From Rallus limicola (Eukaryota; Chordata; Aves; Gruiformes; Rallidae), in assembly GCA_022605955.1 (NCBI GenBank), contig JAKCOZ010000230.1, forward strand, positions 124,001 through 188,000: 64,000 nt of DNA. Direction: 5' to 3'. Shown here piece after piece: positions 49,897-62,900 of this stretch. The notes under the pieces are model-generated. The model did not search any database and was not told the origin of the DNA. It worked only from the letters and a program-made list of their open reading frames with translations. Both the position numbers and the translations under genes were made by a program. The number at the start of each line of letters is the position of its first letter. Positions within the stretch are counted from its first letter, which is position 1.

Positions 49897-51084
49897 AGAG
49901 CCAAAGTGACAGGGTCTGCTCGTGTGTCCTGTTAGGAGGTTTCAGACAAGCTATGCCTTTCAGGCCTAGCTTCTTTACTTTGGGAGTTATTGCTGGACGT
50001 TTAGCATGTTGTGACCTCCAGTCTGCTAGGGCCGAGAAAAGCACCGTAGGAGGTTCCAGGCATGTTCCCTCTTTCCAGGCAAAGGAAAAGGCTGAGAGCC
50101 ACAGTGACAGGGTCTGCTCGTGTGTCCTGTTAGGAGGTTTCAGACAAGCTATGCCTTTCAGGCCTAGCTTCTTTACTTTGGAAGTTATTGCTGGACGTTT
50201 AGCATGTTTTGAACTGCAGTCTGCTAGGGCCGAGAAAAGCACCGTAGGAGGTTCCAGGCATGTTCCCTCTTTCCAGGCAAAGGAAAAGGCTGAGAGCCAA
50301 AGTGACAGGGTCTGCTCGTGTGTCCTGTTAGGAGGTTTCAGACGAGCTATTCCTTTCAGGCCTAGCTTCTTTACTTTGGGAGTTATTGCTGGACGTTTAG
50401 CATGTTTTGAACTGCAGTCTGCTAGGGCCGAGAAAAGCACCGTAGGAGGTTCCAGGCATGTTCCCTCTTTGCAGGCAAAGGAAAAGGCTGAGAGCCAAAG
50501 TGACAGGGTCTGCTCGTGTGTCCTGTTAGGAGGTTTCAGACAAGCTATGCCTTTCAGGCCTAGCTTCTTTACTTTGGGAGTTATTGCTGGACGTTTAGCA
50601 TGTTTTGAACTGCAGTCTGCTAGGGCCGAGAAAAGCACCGTAGGTGGTTCCAGGCATGTTCCCTCTTTCCAGGCAAAGGAAAAGGCTGAGAGCCAAAGTG
50701 ACAGGGTCTGCTCGTGTGTCCTGTTAGGGGGGTTCAGACAAGCTATGCCTTTCAGGCCTAGCTTCTTTACTTTGGGAGTTTTTGCTGGACGTTTAGCATG
50801 TTTTGAACTGCAGTCTGCTAGGGCCGAGAAAAGCACCGTAGGAGGTTCCAGGCATGTTCCCTCTTTCCAGGCAAAGGAAAAGGCTAAGAGCCAAAGTGAC
50901 AGGGTCTGCTCGTGTGTCCTGTTAGGAGGTTTCAGACGAGCTATGCCTTTCAGGCCTAGCTTCTTTACTTTGGGAGTTATTGCTGGATGTTTAGCATGTT
51001 TTGAACTGCAGTCTGCTAGGGCCGAGAAAAGCACCGTAGGAGGTTCCAGGCATGTTCCCTCTTTCCAGGCAGAGGAAAAGGCTG
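49278..51084 (+). repeat. Left copy of 4,950-bp-spaced (25-monomer) duplication
   Basis: Corresponds to 54228-56034. Shared rare markers in register are T119 (TGATCTG), A26, both G44/T93 monomers, C122, C8, T155 and G186. The left end is inside a monomer: 49105 carries C8 and A88 while 54055 does not, yet both share T173 and G186. T102 near 50988 is private to this copy. Confidence 0.82.
49897..50886 (+). repeat. 5-monomer higher-order repeat, copy 2 (990 bp)
   Basis: Same order as 48907-49896. It differs by C122 (GACCTCC), T155 (TAGGTGG near 50645), loss of A26, and A198 at its last base. It is nearly the same as 54847-55836, which shares C122 and T155. Confidence 0.85.
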
Positions 51085-51678
51085 AGAGCCAAAGTGACAG
51101 GGTCTGCTCGTGTGTCCTGTTAGGAGGTTTCAGACGAGCTATGCCTTTCAGGCCTAGCTTCTTTACTTTGGAAGTTATTGCTGGACGTTTAGCATGTTTT
51201 GAACTGCAGTCTGCTAGGGCCGAGAAAAGCACCGTAGGAGGTTCCAGGCATGTTCCCTCTTTCCAGGCAGAGGAAAAGGCTGAGAGCCAAAGTGACAGGG
51301 TCTGCTCGTGTGTCCTGTTAGGAGGTTTCAGACAAGCTATGCCTTTCAGGCCTAGCTTCTTTACTTTGGGAGTTATTGCTGGACGTTTAGCATGTTTTGA
51401 ACTGCAGTCTGCTAGGGCCGAGAAAAGCACCGTAGGAGGTTCCAGGCATGTTCCCTCTTTCCAGGCAGAGGAAAAGGCTGAGAGCCAAAGTGACAGGGTC
51501 TGCTCGTGTGTCCTGTTAGGAGGTTTCAGACAAGCTATGCCTTTCAGGCCTAGCTTCTTTACTTTGGGAGTTATTGCTGGACGTTTAGCATGTTTTGAAC
51601 TGCAGTCTGCTAGGGCCGAGAAAAGCACTGTAGGAGGTTCCAGGCATGTTCCCTCTTTCCAGGCAAAGGAAAAGGCTG
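51085..51678 (+). repeat. Three monomers with G186 and T149
   Basis: The monomer at 51085 has G52/A88/G186, 51283 has G186, and 51481 has T149 (51629). They lead into the 12-monomer block that begins at 51679. Confidence 0.75.
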
Positions 51679-54054
51679 AGAGCAAAAGTGACAGGGTCTG
51701 TTCGTGTGTCCGGTCAGGAGGTTTCAGACAAGCTATGTCTTTCAGGCCTAGCTTCTTTACTTTGGGAGTTATTGCTGGACGTTTAGCATGTTTTGAACTG
51801 CAGTCTGCTAGGGCCGAGAAAAGCACCGTAGGAGGTTCCAGGCATGTTCCCTCTTTCCAGGCAAAGGAAAAGGCTGAGAGCCAAAGTGACAGGGTCTGCT
51901 CGTGTGTCCTGTTAGGAGGTTTCAGACGAGCTATGCCTTTCAGGCCTAGCTTCTTTACTTTGGGAGTTATTGCTGGACGTTTAGCATGTTTTGAACTGCA
52001 GTCTGCTAGGGCCGAGAAAAGCACCGTAGGAGGTTCCAGGCATGTTCCCTCTTTCCAGGCAAAGGAAAAGGCTGAGAGCCAAAGTGACAGGGTCTGCTCC
52101 TGTGTCCTGTCAGGAGGTTTCAGACAAGCTATGCCTTTCAGGCCTAGCTTCTTTACTTTGGGAGTTATTGCTGGACGTTTAGCATGTTTTGAACTGCAGT
52201 CTGCTAGGGCCGAGAAAAGCACTGTAGGAGGTTCCAGGCATGTTCCCTCTTTCCAGGCAAAGGAAAAGGCTGAGAGCAAAAGTGACAGGGTCTGCTCGTG
52301 TGTCCTGTCAGGAGGTTTCAGACAAGCTATGTCTTTCAGGCCTAGCTTCTTTACTTTGGGAGTTATTGCTGGACGTTTAGCATGTTTTGAACTGCAGTCT
52401 GCTAGGGCCGAGAAAAGCACCGTAGGAGGTTCCAGGCATGTTCCCTCTTTCCAGGCAAAGGAAAAGGCTGAGAGCCAAAGTGACAGGGTCTGCTCGTGTG
52501 TCCTGTTAGGAGGTTTCAGACGAGCTATGCCTTTCAGGCCTAGCTTCTTTACTTTGGAAGTTATTGCTGGACGTTTAGCATGTTTTGAACTGCAGTCTGC
52601 TAGGGCCGAGAAAAGCACCGTAGGAGGTTCCAGGCATGTTCCCTCTTTCCAGGCAGAGGAAAAGGCTGAGAGCCAAAGTGACAGGGTCTGCTCGTGTGTC
52701 CTGTTAGGAGGTTTCAGACGAGCTACGCCTTTCAGGCCTAGCTTCTTTACTTTGGGAGTTATTGCTGGACGTTTAGCATGTTTTGAACTGCAGTCTGCTA
52801 GGGCCGAGAAAAGCACCGTAGGAGGTTCCAGGCATGTTCCCTCTTTCCAGGCAAAGGTAAAGGCTGAGAGCCAAAGTGACAGGGTCTGCTCCTGTGTCCT
52901 GTCAGGAGGTTTCAGACAAGCTATGCCTTTCAGGCCTAGCTTCTTTACTTTGGGAGTTATTGCTGGACGTTTAGCATGTTTTGAACTGCAGTCTGCTAGG
53001 GCCGAGAAAAGCACTGTAGGAGATTCCAGGCATGTTCCCTCTTTCCAGGCAAAGGAAAAGGCTGAGAGCAAAAGTGACAGGGTCTGCTCGTGTGTCCTGT
53101 CAGGAGGTTTCAGACAAGCTATGTCTTTCAGGCCTAGCTTCTTTACTTTGGGAGTTATTGCTGGACGTTTAGCATGTTTTGAACTGCAGTCTGCTAGGGC
53201 CGAGAAAAGCACCGTAGGAGGTTCCAGGCATGTTCCCTCTTTCCAGGCAAAGGAAAAGGCTGAGAGCCAAAGTGACAGGGTCTGCTCGTGTGTCCTGTTA
53301 GGAGGTTTCAGACGAGCTATGCCTTTCAGGCCTAGCTTCTTTACTTTGGGAGTTATTGCTGGACGTTTAGCATGTTTTGAACTGCAGTCTGCTAGGGCCG
53401 AGAAAAGCACCGTAGGAGGTTCCAGGCATGTTCCCTCTTTCCAGGCAAAGGAAAAGGCTGAGAGCCAAAGTGACAGGGTCTGCTCGTGTGTCCTCTTAGG
53501 GGGTTTCAGACGAGCTATGCCTTTCAGGCCTAGCTTCTTTACTTTGGGAGTTATTGCTGGACGTTTAGCATGTTTTGAACTGCAGTCTTCTAGGGCCGAG
53601 AAAAGCACCGTAGGAGGTTCCAGGCATGTTCCCTCTTTCCAGGCAAAGGAAAAGGCTGAGAGCCAAAGTGACAGGGTCTGCTCCTGTGTCCTGTCAGGAG
53701 GTTTCAGACAAGCTATGCCTTTCAGGCCTAGCTTCTTTACTTTGGGAGTTATTGCTGGACGTTTAGCATGTTTTGAACTGCAGTCTGCTTGGGCCGAGAA
53801 AAGCACTGTAGGAGGTTCCAGGCATGTTCCCTCTTTCCAGGCAAAGGAAAAGGCTGAGAGCAAAAGTGACAGGGTCTGCTCGTGTGTCCTGTCAGGAGGT
53901 TTCAGACAAGCTATGTCTTTCAGGCCTAGCTTCTTTACTTTTGGAGTTATTGCTGGACGTTTAGCATGTTTTGAACTGCAGTCTGCTAGGGCCGAGAAAA
54001 GCACCGTAGGAGGTTCCAGGCATGTTCCCTCTTTCCAGGCAAAGGAAAAGGCTG
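51679..54054 (+). repeat. 12-monomer higher-order block, copy 1 (2,376 bp)
   Basis: Order: A6 with T23, G34, C37 and T60; G52; C26/C37/T149; A6/C37/T60; G52/A88/G186; G52/C58; C26/C37/T149; A6/C37/T60; G52; C35/G41/G52 (CTCTTAGGGGG); C26/C37/T132/T149; A6/C37/T60. The whole order recurs 29 monomers later at 57421-59796. Private changes: GGTAAAGG near 52859, GGAGATTCC near 53022, TCTTCTAGG near 53588 and T86 near 53941. Confidence 0.87.
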
Positions 54055-54227
54055 AGAGCCAAAGTGACAGGGTCTGCTCGTGTGTCCTGTTAGGAGGTTT
54101 CAGACAAGCTATGCCTTTCAGGCCTAGCTTCTTTACTTTGGGAGTTATTGCTGGACGTTTAGCATGTTTTGAACTGCAGTCTGCTAGGGCCGAGAAAAGC
54201 ACCGTAGGAGGTTCCAGGCATGTTCCT

Positions 54228-56034
54228 TCTTTCCAGGCAGAGGAAAAGGCTGAGAGCCAAAGTGACAGGGTCTGCTCGTGTGTCCTGTTAGGAGGTTTCA
54301 GACGAGCTATTCCTTTCAGGCCTAGCTTCTTTACTTTGGGAGTTATTGCTGGACGTTTAGCATGTTTTGATCTGCAGTCTGCTAGGGCCGAGAAAAGCAC
54401 CGTAGGAGGTTCCAGGCATGTTCCCTCTTTGCAGGCAAAGGAAAAGGCTGAGAGCCAAAGTGACAGGGTCTGCTCATGTGTCCTGTTAGGAGGTTTCAGA
54501 CAAGCTATGCCTTTCAGGCCTAGCTTCTTTACTTTGGGAGTTATTGCTGGACGTTTAGCATGTTTTGAACTGCAGTCTGCTAGGGCCGAGAAAAGCACCG
54601 TAGGAGGTTCCAGGCATGTTCCCTCTTTCCAGGCAAAGGAAAAGGCTGAGAGCCAAAGTGACAGGGTCTGCTCGTGTGTCCTGTTAGGGGGGTTCAGACA
54701 AGCTATGCCTTTCAGGCCTAGCTTCTTTACTTTGGGAGTTTTTGCTGGACGTTTAGCATGTTTTGAACTGCAGTCTGCTAGGGCCGAGAAAAGCACCGTA
54801 GGAGGTTCCAGGCATGTTCCCTCTTTCCAGGCAAAGGAAAAGGCTGAGAGCCAAAGTGACAGGGTCTGCTCGTGTGTCCTGTTAGGAGGTTTCAGACAAG
54901 CTATGCCTTTCAGGCCTAGCTTCTTTACTTTGGGAGTTATTGCTGGACGTTTAGCATGTTGTGACCTCCAGTCTGCTAGGGCCGAGAAAAGCACCGTAGG
55001 AGGTTCCAGGCATGTTCCCTCTTTCCAGGCAAAGGAAAAGGCTGAGAGCCACAGTGACAGGGTCTGCTCGTGTGTCCTGTTAGGAGGTTTCAGACAAGCT
55101 ATGCCTTTCAGGCCTAGCTTCTTTACTTTGGAAGTTATTGCTGGACGTTTAGCATGTTTTGAACTGCAGTCTGCTAGGGCCGAGAAAAGCACCGTAGGAG
55201 GTTCCAGGCATGTTCCCTCTTTCCAGGCAAAGGAAAAGGCTGAGAGCCAAAGTGACAGGGTCTGCTCGTGTGTCCTGTTAGGAGGTTTCAGACGAGCTAT
55301 TCCTTTCAGGCCTAGCTTCTTTACTTTGGGAGTTATTGCTGGACGTTTAGCATGTTTTGAACTGCAGTCTGCTAGGGCCGAGAAAAGCACCGTAGGAGGT
55401 TCCAGGCATGTTCCCTCTTTGCAGGCAAAGGAAAAGGCTGAGAGCCAAAGTGACAGGGTCTGCTCGTGTGTCCTGTTAGGAGGTTTCAGACAAGCTATGC
55501 CTTTCAGGCCTAGCTTCTTTACTTTGGGAGTTATTGCTGGACGTTTAGCATGTTTTGAACTGCAGTCTGCTAGGGCCGAGAAAAGCACCGTAGGTGGTTC
55601 CAGGCATGTTCCCTCTTTCCAGGCAAAGGAAAAGGCTGAGAGCCAAAGTGACAGGGTCTGCTCGTGTGTCCTGTTAGGGGGGTTCAGACAAGCTATGCCT
55701 TTCAGGCCTAGCTTCTTTACTTTGGGAGTTTTTGCTGGACGTTTAGCATGTTTTGAACTGCAGTCTGCTAGGGCCGAGAAAAGCACCGTAGGAGGTTCCA
55801 GGCATGTTCCCTCTTTCCAGGCAAAGGAAAAGGCTGAGAGCCAAAGTGACAGGGTCTGCTCGTGTGTCCTGTTAGGAGGTTTCAGACGAGCTATGCCTTT
55901 CAGGCCTAGCTTCTTTACTTTGGGAGTTATTGCTGGACGTTTAGCATGTTTTGAACTGCAGTCTGCTAGGGCCGAGAAAAGCACCGTAGGAGGTTCCAGG
56001 CATGTTCCCTCTTTCCAGGCAGAGGAAAAGGCTG
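54228..56034 (+). repeat. Right copy of 4,950-bp-spaced (25-monomer) duplication
   Basis: Counterpart of 49278-51084, including a third copy of the 990-bp 5-monomer unit at 54847-55836. Correspondence ends at the monomer beginning at 55837: the next pair (51085 and 56035) differ at positions 88, 179 and 186. Confidence 0.82.
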
Positions 56035-59000
56035 AGAGCCAAAGTGACAGGGTCTGCTCGTGTGTCCTGTTAGGAGGTTTCAGACGAGCTATGCCTTTCA
56101 GGCCTAGCTTCTTTACTTTGGGAGTTATTGCTGGACGTTTAGCATGTTTTGAACTGCAGTCTGCTAGGGCCGAGAAAAGCACCGTAGGAGGTTCCAGGCA
56201 TGTTCCCTCTTTGCAGGCAAAGGAAAAGGCTGAGAGCCAAAGTGACAGGGTCTGCTCGTGTGTCCTGTTAGGAGGTTTCAGACAAGCTATGCCTTTCAGG
56301 CCTAGCTTCTTTACTTTGGGAGTTATTGCTGGACGTTTAGCATGTTTTGAACTGCAGTCTGCTAGGGCCGAGAAAAGCACCGTAGGAGGTTCCAGGCATG
56401 TTCCCTCTTTCCAGGCAAAGGAAAAGGCTGAGAGCCAAAGTGACAGGGTCTGCTCGTGTGTCCTGTTAGGAGGTTTCAGACAAGCTATGCCTTTCAGGCC
56501 TAGCTTCTTTACTTTGGGAGTTATTGCTGGACGTTTAGCATGTTTTGAACTGCAGTCTGCTAGGGCCGAGAAAAGCACCGTAGGAGGTTCCAGGCATGTT
56601 CCCTCTTTCCAGGCAAAGGAAAAGGCTGAGAGCCAAAGTGACAGGGTCTGCTCGTGTGTCCTGTTAGGAGGTTTCAGACGAGCTATGCCTTTCAGGCCTA
56701 GCTTCTTTACTTTGGAAGTTATTGCTGGACGTTTAGCATGTTTTGAACTGCAGTCTGCTAGGGCCGAGAAAAGCACCGTAGGAGGTTCCAGGCATGTTCC
56801 CTCTTTCCAGGCAGAGGAAAAGGCTGAGAGCCAAAGTGACAGGGTCTGCTCGTGTGTCCTGTTAGGAGGTTTCAGACGAGCTACGCCTTTCAGGCCTAGC
56901 TTCTTTACTTTGGGAGTTATTGCTGGACGTTTAGCATGTTTTGAACTGCAGTCTGCTAGGGCCGAGAAAAGCACCGTAGGAGGTTCCAGGCATGTTCCCT
57001 CTTTCCAGGCAAAGGAAAAGGCTGAGAGCCAAAGTGACAGGGTCTGCTCGTGTGTCCTGTTAGGAGGTTTCAGACAAGCTATGCCTTTCAGGCCTAGCTT
57101 CTTTACTTTGGGAGTTATTGCTGGACGTTTAGCATGTTTTGAACTGCAGTCTGCTAGGGCCGAGAAAAGCACCGTAGGAGGTTCCAGGCATGTTCCCTCT
57201 TTCCAGGCAAAGGAAAAGGCTGAGAGCCAAAGTGACAGGGTCTGCTCCTGTGTCCTGTCAGGAGGTTTCAGACAAGCTATGCCTTTCAGGCCTAGCTTCT
57301 TTACTTTGGGAGTTATTGCTGGACGTTTAGCATGTTTTGAACTGCAGTCTGCTAGGGCCGAGAAAAGCACTGTAGGAGGTTCCAGGCATGTTCCCTCTTT
57401 CCAGGCAAAGGAAAAGGCTGAGAGCAAAAGTGACAGGGTCTGTTCGTGTGTCCGGTCAGGAGGTTTCAGACAAGCTATGTCTTTCAGGCCTAGCTTCTTT
57501 ACTTTGGGAGTTATTGCTGGACGTTTAGCATGTTTTGAACTGCAGTCTGCTAGGGCCGAGAAAAGCACCGTAGGAGGTTCCAGGCATGTTCCCTCTTTCC
57601 AGGCAAAGGAAAAGGCTGAGAGCCAAAGTGACAGGGTCTGCTCGTGTGTCCTGTTAGGAGGTTTCAGACGAGCTATGCCTTTCAGGCCTAGCTTCTTTAC
57701 TTTGGGAGTTATTGCTGGACGTTTAGCATGTTTTGAACTGCAGTCTGCTAGGGCCGAGAAAAGCACCGTAGGAGGTTCCAGGCATGTTCCCTCTTTCCAG
57801 GCAAAGGAAAAGGCTGAGAGCCAAAGTGACAGGGTCTGCTCCTGTGTCCTGTCAGGAGGTTTCAGACAAGCTATGCCTTTCAGGCCTAGCTTCTTTACTT
57901 TGGGAGTTATTGCTGGACGTTTAGCATGTTTTGAACTGCAGTCTGCTAGGGCCGAGAAAAGCACTGTAGGAGGTTCCAGGCATGTTCCCTCTTTCCAGGC
58001 AAAGGAAAAGGCTGAGAGCAAAAGTGACAGGGTCTGCTCGTGTGTCCTGTCAGGAGGTTTCAGACAAGCTATGTCTTTCAGGCCTAGCTTCTTTACTTTG
58101 GGAGTTATTGCTGGACGTTTAGCATGTTTTGAACTGCAGTCTGCTAGGGCCGAGAAAAGCACCGTAGGAGGTTCCAGGCATGTTCCCTCTTTCCAGGCAA
58201 AGGAAAAGGCTGAGAGCCAAAGTGACAGGGTCTGCTCGTGTGTCCTGTTAGGAGGTTTCAGACGAGCTATGCCTTTCAGGCCTAGCTTCTTTACTTTGGA
58301 AGTTATTGCTGGACGTTTAGCATGTTTTGAACTGCAGTCTGCTAGGGCCGAGAAAAGCACCGTAGGAGGTTCCAGGCATGTTCCCTCTTTCCAGGCAGAG
58401 GAAAAGGCTGAGAGCCAAAGTGACAGGGTCTGCTCGTGTGTCCTGTTAGGAGGTTTCAGACGAGCTACGCCTTTCAGGCCTAGCTTCTTTACTTTGGGAG
58501 TTATTGCTGGACGTTTAGCATGTTTTGAACTGCAGTCTGCTAGGGCCGAGAAAAGCACCGTAGGAGGTTCCAGGCATGTTCCCTCTTTCCAGGCAAAGGA
58601 AAAGGCTGAGAGCCAAAGTGACAGGGTCTGCTCCTGTGTCCTGTCAGGAGGTTTCAGACAAGCTATGCCTTTCAGGCCTAGCTTCTTTACTTTGGGAGTT
58701 ATTGCTGGACGTTTAGCATGTTTTGAACTGCAGTCTGCTAGGGCCGAGAAAAGCACTGTAGGAGGTTCCAGGCATGTTCCCTCTTTCCAGGCAAAGGAAA
58801 AGGCTGAGAGCCAAAGTGACAGGGTCTGCTCGTGTGTCCTGTCAGGAGGTTTCAGACAAGCTATGTCTTTCAGGCCTAGCTTCTTTACTTTGGGAGTTAT
58901 TGCTGGACGTTTAGCATGTTTTGAACTGCAGTCTGCTAGGGCCGAGAAAAGCACCGTAGGAGGTTCCAGGCATGTTCCCTCTTTCCAGGCAAAGGAAAAG

Positions 59001-59994
59001 GCTGAGAGCCAAAGTGACAGGGTCTGCTCGTGTGTCCTGTTAGGAGGTTTCAGACGAGCTATGCCTTTCAGGCCTAGCTTCTTTACTTTGGGAGTTATTG
59101 CTGGACGTTTAGCATGTTTTGAACTGCAGTCTGCTAGGGCCGAGAAAAGCACCGTAGGAGGTTCCAGGCATGTTCCCTCTTTCCAGGCAAAGGAAAAGGC
59201 TGAGAGCCAAAGTGACAGGGTCTGCTCGTGTGTCCTCTTAGGGGGTTTCAGACGAGCTATGCCTTTCAGGCCTAGCTTCTTTACTTTGGGAGTTATTGCT
59301 GGACGTTTAGCATGTTTTGAACTGCAGTCTGCTAGGGCCGAGAAAAGCACCGTAGGAGGTTCCAGGCATGTTCCCTCTTTCCAGGCAAAGGAAAAGGCTG
59401 AGAGCCAAAGTGACAGGGTCTGCTCCTGTGTCCTGTCAGGAGGTTTCAGACAAGCTATGCCTTTCAGGCCTAGCTTCTTTACTTTGGGAGTTATTGCTGG
59501 ACGTTTAGCATGTTTTGAACTGCAGTCTGCTTGGGCCGAGAAAAGCACTGTAGGAGGTTCCAGGCATGTTCCCTCTTTCCAGGCAAAGGAAAAGGCTGAG
59601 AGCAAAAGTGACAGGGTCTGCTCGTGTGTCCTGTCAGGAGGTTTCAGACAAGCTATGTCTTTCAGGCCTAGCTTCTTTACTTTGGGAGTTATTGCTGGAC
59701 GTTTAGCATGTTTTGAACTGCAGTCTGCTAGGGCCGAGAAAAGCACCGTAGGAGGTTCCAGGCATGTTCCCTCTTTCCAGGCAAAGGAAAAGGCTGAGAG
59801 CCAAAGTGACAGGGTCTGCTCGTGTGTCCTGTTAGGAGGTTTCAGACAAGCTATGCCTTTCAGGCCTAGCTTCTTTACTTTGGGAGTTATTGCTGGACGT
59901 TTAGCATGTTTTGAACTGCAGTCTGCTAGGGCCGAGAAAAGCACCGTAGGAGGTTCCAGGCATGTTCCCTCTTTCCAGGCAAAGGAAAAGGCTG
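55837..59994 (+). repeat. 21-monomer higher-order unit, full copy (4,158 bp)
   Basis: Order: G52/G186; G52/G179; two plain; G52/A88/G186; G52/C58; plain; C26/C37/T149; then the 12-monomer block at 57421-59796; then a plain monomer. The next unit (59995-63954) repeats this with one monomer missing. The two share derived details, such as position 6 back to C in the C37/T60 monomers at 58807 and 62767. Confidence 0.85.
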
Positions 59995-62900
59995 AGAGCC
60001 AAAGTGACAGGGTCTGCTCGTGTGTCCTGTTAGGAGGTTTCAGACAAGCTATGCCTTTCATGCCTAGCTTCTTTACTTTGGGAGTTATTGCTGGACGTTT
60101 AGCATGTTTTGAACTGCAGTCTGCTAGGGCCGAGAAAAGCACCGTAGGAGGTTCCAGGCATGTTCCCTCTTTCCAGGCAGAGGAAAAGGCTGAGAGCCAA
60201 AGTGACAGGGTCTGCTCGTGTGTCCTGTTAGGAGGTTTCAGACGAGCTATGCCTTTCAGGCCTAGCTTCTTTACTTTGGGAGTTATTGCTGGACGTTTAG
60301 CATGTTTTGAACTGCAGTCTGCTAGGGCCGAGAAAAGCACCGTAGGAGGTTCCAGGCATGTTCCCTCTTTGCAGGCAAAGGAAAAGGCTGAGAGCCAAAG
60401 TGACAGGGTCTGCTCGTGTGTCCTGTTAGGAGGTTTCAGACAAGCTATGCCTTTCAGGCCTAGCTTCTTTACTTTGGGAGTTATTGCTGGACGTTTAGCA
60501 TGTTTTGAACTGCAGTCTGCTAGGGCCGAGAAAAGCACCGTAGGAGGTTCCAGGCATGTTCCCTCTTTCCAGGCAAAGGAAAAGGCTGAGAGCCAAAGTG
60601 ACAGGGTCTGCTCGTGTGTCCTGTTAGGAGGTTTCAGACAAGCTATGCCTTTCAGGCCTAGCTTCTTTACTTTGGGAGTTATTGCTGGACGTTTAGCATG
60701 TTTTGAACTGCAGTCTGCTAGGGCCGAGAAAAGCACCGTAGGAGGTTCCAGGCATGTTCCCTCTTTCCAGGCAAAGGAAAAGGCTGAGAGCCAAAGTGAC
60801 AGGGTCTGCTCGTGTGTCCTGTTAGGAGGTTTCAGACGAGCTATGCCTTTCAGGCCTAGCTTCTTTACTTTGGAAGTTATTGCTGGACGTTTAGCATGTT
60901 TTGAACTGCAGTCTGCTAGGGCCGAGAAAAGCACCGTAGGAGGTTCCAGGCATGTTCCCTCTTTCCAGGCAGAGGAAAAGGCTGAGAGCCAAAGTGACAG
61001 GGTCTGCTCGTGTGTCCTGTTAGGAGGTTTCAGACGAGCTACGCCTTTCAGGCCTAGCTTCTTTACTTTGGGAGTTATTGCTGGACGTTTAGCATGTTTT
61101 GAACTGCAGTCTGCTAGGGCCGAGAAAAGCACCGTAGGAGGTTCCAGGCATGTTCCCTCTTTCCAGGCAAAGGAAAAGGCTGAGAGCCAAAGTGACAGGG
61201 TCTGCTCGTGTGTCCTGTTAGGAGGTTTCAGACAAGCTATGCCTTTCAGGCCTAGCTTCTTTACTTTGGGAGTTATTGCTGGACGTTTAGCATGTTTTGA
61301 ACTGCAGTCTGCTAGGGCCGAGAAAAGCACCGTAGGAGGTTCCAGGCATGTTCCCTCTTTCCAGGCAAAGGAAAAGGCTGAGAGCCAAAGTGACAGGGTC
61401 TGCTCCTGTGTCCTGTCAGGAGGTTTCAGACAAGCTATGCCTTTCAGGCCTAGCTTCTTTACTTTGGGAGTTATTGCTGGACGTTTAGCATGTTTTGAAC
61501 TGCAGTCTGCTAGGGCCGAGAAAAGCACCGTAGGAGGTTCCAGGCATGTTCCCTCTTTCCAGGCAAAGGAAAAGGCTGAGAGCCAAAGTGACAGGGTCTG
61601 CTCGTGTGTCCTGTTAGGAGGTTTCAGACGAGCTATGCCTTTCAGGCCTAGCTTCTTTACTTTGGGAGTTATTGCTGGACGTTTAGCATGTTTTGAACTG
61701 CAGTCTGCTAGGGCCGAGAAAAGCACCGTAGGAGGTTCCAGGCATGTTCCCTCTTTCCAGGCAAAGGAAAAGGCTGAGAGCCAAAGTGACAGGGTCTGCT
61801 CCTGTGTCCTGTCAGGAGGTTTCAGACAAGCTATGCCTTTCAGGCCTAGCTTCTTTACTTTGGGAGTTATTGCTGGACGTTTAGCATGTTTTGAACTGCA
61901 GTCTGCTAGGGCCGAGAAAAGCACTGTAGGAGGTTCCAGGCATGTTCCCTCTTTCCAGGCAAAGGAAAAGGCTGAGAGCAAAAGTGACAGGGTCTGCTCG
62001 TGTGTCCTGTCAGGAGGTTTCAGACAAGCTATGTCTTTCAGGCCTAGCTTCTTTACTTTGGGAGTTATTGCTGGACGTTTAGCATGTTTTGAACTGCAGT
62101 CTGCTAGGGCCGAGAAAAGCACCGTAGGAGGTTCCAGGCATGTTCCCTCTTTCCAGGCAAAGGAAAAGGCTGAGAGCCAAAGTGACAGGGTCTGCTCGTG
62201 TGTCCTGTTAGGAGGTTTCAGACGAGCTATGCCTTTCAGGCCTAGCTTCTTTACTTTGGAAGTTATTGCTGGACGTTTAGCATGTTTTGAACTGCAGTCT
62301 GCTAGGGCCGAGAAAAGCACCGTAGGAGGTTCCAGGCATGTTCCCTCTTTCCAGGCAGAGGAAAAGGCTGAGAGCCAAAGTGACAGGGTCTGCTCGTGTG
62401 TCCTGTTAGGAGGTTTCAGACGAGCTACGCCTTTCAGGCCTAGCTTCTTTACTTTGGGAGTTATTGCTGGACGTTTAGCATGTTTTGAACTGCAGTCTGC
62501 TAGGGCCGAGAAAAGCACCGTAGGAGGTTCCAGGCATGTTCCCTCTTTCCAGGCAAAGGAAAAGGCTGAGAGCCAAAGTGACAGGGTCTGCTCCTGTGTC
62601 CTGTCAGGAGGTTTCAGACAAGCTATGCCTTTCAGGCCTAGCTTCTTTACTTTGGGAGTTATTGCTGGACGTTTAGCATGTTTTGAACTGCAGTCTGCTA
62701 GGGCCGAGAAAAGCACTGTAGGAGGTTCCAGGCATGTTCCCTCTTTCCAGGCAAAGGAAAAGGCTGAGAGCCAAAGTGACAGGGTCTGCTCGTGTGTCCT
62801 GTCAGGAGGTTTCAGACAAGCTATGTCTTTCAGGCCTAGCTTCTTTACTTTGGGAGTTATTGCTGGACGTTTAGCATGTTTTGAACTGCAGTCTGCTAGG

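Noticed and set aside
51700..51718. CENP-B box candidate around TTCGTGTGTCCGG (also near 57442)
   Set aside because: The TTCG start matches, but the conserved central A and the CGGG end of the known box do not. The TTCG form occurs in only two monomers.
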